A stretch of 64,000 nt of DNA from Melieria omissa (lineage: Eukaryota > Arthropoda > Insecta > Diptera > Ulidiidae), in NCBI GenBank assembly GCA_963971225.1, contig OZ020268.1:112436830-112500829 (forward strand). The letters are read 5' to 3'. The notes under the pieces are model-generated. The model had not been told where the DNA came from. It did no database searches and saw only the letters and a program-made list of their open reading frames with translations. Both the position numbers and the translations under genes were made by a program. Shown one piece after another: positions 59,312-64,000 of the stretch. The first letter of the stretch is position 1. Each line of letters begins with the position of its first letter.

Positions 59312-61530
59312 TGTCCAGTTTCTAACTAAGAGCGTTAAGAAAAATATAAAAAAATTTTGCAACCACTAATTATATTTCATAAAATTTTTTTGTGAATTCG
59401 AGTTTAAAAAATGTATAATAAACTGCAGTTTATTTTAGTAAAATCAGACTATTACTTTTTTTTTAATGTGTCCTCAAAAATTCTAAACTTTTTCGGGTTC
59501 ACTCCTTATTCATGAATCTAGTAGCACGGAAATGGTTTAGCTTTGCCTTATATGCAATGAGGTTTCTTCTATTGTTTGCTGGAGCGTCCACTAATGCTCT
59601 GAAAGAGCGGCTTATTTGACCTCAATCATCTACAAAAAATCTATGAAGAATTGTCTCAAACACTGATAAGCTGGTATTACATTCGAGTGATTGGCTTTTT
59701 TCAATGAATATGAATTTACCGTTGTTGTTGACATTACACCGCGCCAAACCATAGCTTGTGAAAACATTCCTACACATATTTGGTTATTTATTAAGATTGT
59801 TGAACGCGTCTAACTCACGCTGCCCTTCTAATTGATGCGCTGTGCATGATTTCAATCAAAGTCGACCTCATTCATTGCACCCGGTCCGCACCGTAGACAA
59901 GGACACTACCGTCCAATTGTACTTGCCAGAGATTTATTGCCAAGAAAAACGATGAAGTGAGAATTATGTGCTCGTAATTGCTGTAATTTACATGACAACG
60001 ACAGCATAAGCAGCAACTGAAGAGTGACAAAATAATTTACGGCATGCATGTTCATAATTAATTTAGAGGTGTGCGCGCGCATCCGGCGCAATTAAGTAAT
60101 AAATGTAATTAATTTGTAATTAAAGTTGGCGATGTGTACGACTGACCCAATCATCAGCGCATTGTGGGAATACCTTTTGATCGTTTTTGATTGTTTTTGA
60201 TTCGCTTTGGCGTTCAAAGACCTTTTTAATTGTTGTTTGACTATTAATCATTGGCCGGATTTGCTGCATAGAAACCGTCCTCCTGGTTTGTGAAAATACG
60301 TCTGCAATGATCTTAGTTAGGCCTGGAAGAAAGGCAACAAGCACCGTTTTCATATTTCATCATATCAGTTTCTACAACTCATTGTCTCAATGAATGAATG
60401 AATTTCTATTTATAACTTCATTCATAATCCATGCCATGCATGTCATCATGTCTCATCAACATTAATCAATGTTTACATGTTCAAGTTTTTTCTGGTCAAG
60501 AACAAGCATTGGTTCTTCATTTAAAAACCGTGTACAAAATAATGATACTTGTATAATTGAAAATATTTTAACAGAAAATATAATTTAAAAAAATCCCCAA
60601 AAGTGTTGGGCTTCAAATTAAACTGACCAAAATTCCCATTCGACTATGGCAAATAATGCAATGCAACGCAAATTGGGAAATTCTAAATGATGCTCTGTTC
60701 AACTATGCCGACCTCAAGCAGCCAGCTAAATGAATGCAAATCAATTCAACATACATAAATGTTGCTGAATTAATTGCAATTTCGCACGAAAGAATGCAAG
60801 TAACACCAGCTGATGCGAAATTAATCTAAAATGTCTCGCCGTGTCATAAAGACAAAAAGCAATATTTAATTCCAAAGCCAGGTAAATGGGTTCAATTCGT
60901 TATTTCTAATAACTCTTCATTAAATTCCAAGTACTAGTCACGAAGTGGAGGCGTTGAACCGCATATCCTCATAAATCATGCAAACAAAAATGGGGAATCA
61001 ATATGCTGAAAGTTGACTACTCGTAAACGTGCCGAGATCTTCAGGTTCAAGGTAGACTTTATTCGTTTCGAATTGACTAAATGTTATGCAACTACTGCAC
61101 TGACGCGTACACATAGAAAAATGATTCGATTTTCGATTTCAAAAATTAAACTAATTTTTCTCGAATATTTTACATTGAAATTTCATATATCCTGTTCTAC
61201 GATGCTATAGTAGTATATAAACTTTGCCGAGGAGTTTTTAACGTCTTAATAGGCATTTTGAAGCAAGTTATGGGTAAATATTTGTAATAAGGATTATCAG
61301 GGCCATTGGTCTAACTTTGTTTGTCCATTCCGGTATTTGTCCCATTGGCAACCAGCACTGTTCACTCAAAATTGGTACGCACTCCAGCAATCCCTTCAGA
61401 GCCATTTTTGGAATGTATTAAAAAAAGTAAGTTCGTATCAGTAGGCAATGAATGTACCGTTATCAGGTTAAAATTTTGTAGATCTAACTTTTTATTAGTG
61501 AGTTTTATTCGCAATGGAGTTTGCTGCTCG
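59312..61530. other. Intergenic AT-rich DNA
   Basis: It holds the uncertain small ORF at 60120. No repeats with clear ends were found. Confidence 0.35.
60120..60353 (-). other. Small ORF with upstream TATA box, uncertain
   Basis: A 77-codon frame starts MKTVLVAFLPGLTKIIADVF. On the minus strand TATAAATAG (60407-60415 on the plus strand) lies about 54-62 bases upstream, a position that would leave a leader of about 30 bases. The remainder is polar, with no family resemblance, and no poly(A) signal was seen nearby. It may be chance. Confidence 0.2.
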
Positions 61531-62410
61531 GAAATTAATTGTGAACAAATTTGTAGAAAATCCGACATGGTCAGGATCAAAAATTGCTAAAATATTAAAT
61601 TAGTCCAAAACTACTGTTTGCAGAGTAATAAACCGATTCAAGGATGAGCCGCGAAAGGAAGAAAGAAACAATAAAAAAAAATACAAAAAATGGCTCAAAA
61701 CTAAAAAGAAGTGTTCTAGCCTCAATTAAGAAGAATCCCGGCTTATCTGACAATGATCGCGCTAAAAAATTTGGAACTAGCTTATCGACAGCTAGGCGAA
61801 TACGCGTTAAAGCAGGACTGAAATCCTATCTACCTATTAAATTCCCAAATCGATCAGATAAACAAAATGTAATAGCAAAAAAACGCATTCGTAAACTTTA
61901 TAACAACATTTCGACCAAATTTAATGGGTGAATTATAATGGATGATGAAACCTATGTTAAACTTGACTTTAAACAACTCCCAGGATAAAAGTTTTATGTT
62001 TCAAAGAAACGGGGTGATGTTCCTTCATAATATTAATACAAAACATTGACAAATTTACCCAAAAATTTATGATTTGGTTAACTATTTTCAGCTGTGGTCT
62101 GAAGAGTAGTGCATATGTGGCTTTGAGCGCTATGACGTCCAAAGTATACAGGAAGGAATGCTTGTAGAAACTTTTACTGCCTTTTATTGATCATCATCGT
62201 TCTTCATTAAAGTTTTGGCCAGATTTGGCGAGCATTCATTATTCATATGCAACCATGAATTGGTATCAATCCAATAGTGCCGATGTAGTGTCGAAAGATG
62301 CAATCCAAAGCAATCCACCAAATTGCCCAAATTTACGCCCAATCCAAATATATTGGGTTGTTGTTAAAAACAAAATCTGCAGAAATAGTGGTGCTATCAA
62401 TGCTTGTTAA
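61531..62410 (+). pseudogene. IS630/Tc1-type transposase, frameshifted and dead
   Basis: Pieces in order across several frames: FVENPTWSGSKIAKIL and KTTVCRVINRFKD (first HTH, with a stop between), SVLASIKKNPGLSDNDRAKK and STARRIRVKAGLKS (second HTH, 61720-61830), MDDETYVKLDFKQLPG (first catalytic Asp, about 61938), WPDLASIHYSYATMNWY (second Asp, about 62220) and PPNCPNLRPIQIYW (about 62330), where Gln stands in place of the expected Glu. At least three stops or frameshifts. Terminal repeats were not found, so the element boundaries are open. Confidence 0.8.
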
Positions 62411-64000
62411 GTGGAACAAGTTTGCTGCCCAGGTTACTAGATCGGATGTTCAACGAGTAATGGACAGCATCAAGAGAAATGCCCGCAATTCATACATTCA
62501 AATTAAACATAAAATTGTTTTTTTTATTTGAATAAAAGAATAAAAACCCTATTGTTTGAGCTATAGAATATTATCAGATGTTTTTAAAAATTTTTACAAA
62601 TCAGAGCAGATCATCTACAAGTATCATAGTTCCTTTTTCGCTCAATTCCTTGTTGTGTTTTATTCGGCATCAGCTTTGCCGATACGTATTTTGCGAACCT
62701 TTCAGTAATGGTTCGTCTAGTTGTTTAGATTGGTCGGACTTATATCATGCTTTACATGCTTTATTTTTGGCGGCGTTCTAGTTCTCTTGGCGTCGTCTTA
62801 TACAATTCTGATTTCCGGCTTCCGGCGAGTAGAAAGCCTTGCATAGTTACGTATTTACATATATCAAAACTATCATACCATTATTTAAAGAAAACCATGC
62901 TGTGCTGGTCCAACCTTTACCCCAACCACATCTAAGCGCTGTCACCGCTCAGTAGTAGCACATTAGAAACGTCATGGTGACAGTGATAGATCACTGCGTA
63001 GTTTCGCCAGAGTAGCGCAGGCCTTGATGGTTGGGTCTTTTACAGCAGCTGCCTTAATAAGGAGGAAGCAAAACTCTTGCTCACCAGATCTGTCATTGTC
63101 CAGAGCCTCTGCAGACATTGGCAGCAAACAATGCGACTACACTTTTTCGAAATTTTGGTTTCCTAAGTTAAGCCAACTTTAAGAACCTTCTTTAGAACTT
63201 TAAGAACATAGCTACTCGTAACTGGTTGACTTAAGTTTGACCTCTTATTGCAGAATAAGAAAGTAAAGCTCAAGATAGAAACTTTTCACGTGAATAAAAG
63301 CAGAGTTTGTTTTCATGGCCCAAGTATCTCTTTAGCTATTCAGTGCCTCAGACAACCACATTACCACATCACCGTGGCACTTTTAATTTTGTATACGAGT
63401 TGTCAGTCTCGGAGCCCTTAATTGAGTCTTATAGTAAATTTTAAGACTAAAGATATAACAATTAAACAATATGTAGTTCCTTATTTTACTGGTACTGCAA
63501 ATTTTTTAAGTTGCTTCTTTCTATTTGCTCTTTAATATGATCTTTAACTAACTGAAAAGATCTCTACAGACACCAACGCTATTGACGTAAATGCTGACCT
63601 CCTTGCCCCCGGCCATTTACACTCATTTTCCATGTTCGCGCACCTAAAGTTCATCAATCAAAAATCATAACATTTAAATTCGCAACGCTAATATTAAAAA
63701 AAGCCAAAAAACGAGTATTTTGCAGTTGTTGTTCGTTGAAATTCATCGGATACTTGTGGTCAACTTTTAATTTGTTGCACTCTGAAGATATTTGTGTTCC
63801 GTTGTATTTTAGTGTTTATGTTTTGTGTTTTTTTCTTCATATTTGTAAACAAACTCAATACGAGACAATTAGATTTGCGTGGTGTTAAAATTAACAAAAA
63901 CGGCCACAACAACACAACCATAACAGCATGCGGAAGTGAACCACCCTTGCCCCCCGAGTGCCCATTAAAAAGAGTTTGCAATGAGTTTTAATTGAATTTC
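62411..64000. other. Right end of the window, intergenic
   Basis: AT-rich, with scattered short frames. I see no exon, RNA gene or element end that I can support. Confidence 0.35.

Overview
The window looks like nuclear DNA of a higher fly. Long AT-rich intergenic stretches and introns are packed with remnants of DNA transposons, exons are GC-rich, and introns carry GT..AG ends. The density and mix of elements (mariner, Tc1/Tc3-like, pogo-like, hAT, TTAA-inserting MITEs, a tRNA-derived SINE, LINE scraps) and the large introns fit a tephritid-type fruit fly. That placement is an inference; nothing here names a species.

Three protein-coding loci can be supported. (1) At 1653-2285 (+) lies the last coding exon of a synaptotagmin-like protein with a degenerate C2B domain, followed by a poly(A) signal at 2502. 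(2) At 33355-45968 (+) six coding exons join without phase conflict into a 778-residue secreted trypsin-type serine protease. It has a signal peptide, two thrombospondin type-1-like modules and a long acidic linker. Its first coding exon starts behind a strong 3' splice site at 33235, so an untranslated exon must lie further left. (3) At 48411-51424 (-) five exons give a complete 458-residue ODR4 homologue, an ER tail-anchored protein. The protease and ODR4 genes converge, with about 2.4 kb between their stop codons.

Layout: 0-0.5 kb MITE; 1.6-2.5 kb C2 exon; 3-33 kb mostly non-coding DNA in which GC-richer, low-repeat islands (5.8-7.1, 10.1-10.8, 13.5-14.5, 20.0-20.95, 23.0-23.6, 27.3-28.3 kb) alternate with transposon-derived blocks. 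The 6.1 kb island carries a well-spaced initiator plus DPE. 33.2-46 kb holds the protease gene; its 8.4 kb first coding intron and 1.6 kb last intron are filled with nested MITEs and mariners. 48.1-51.5 kb holds ODR4. 51.8-64 kb is intergenic, with pogo-like, Harbinger-like and TTAA elements, a full SINE, a dead IS630/Tc1-type transposon and a few uncertain coding-like fragments.

The most striking property is the mobile DNA. At least seven families of short elements sit in TTAA sites with CCCTT-like ends. One has an unoccupied counterpart inside the same window, which proves precise TTAA insertion. A TTAA element near 34 kb was invaded by two different mariners. A foldback element with roughly 500 bp arms at 16.1-18.0 kb carries a piece of a LINE reverse transcriptase. 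No RNA gene, CRISPR array or intact autonomous transposon was found.
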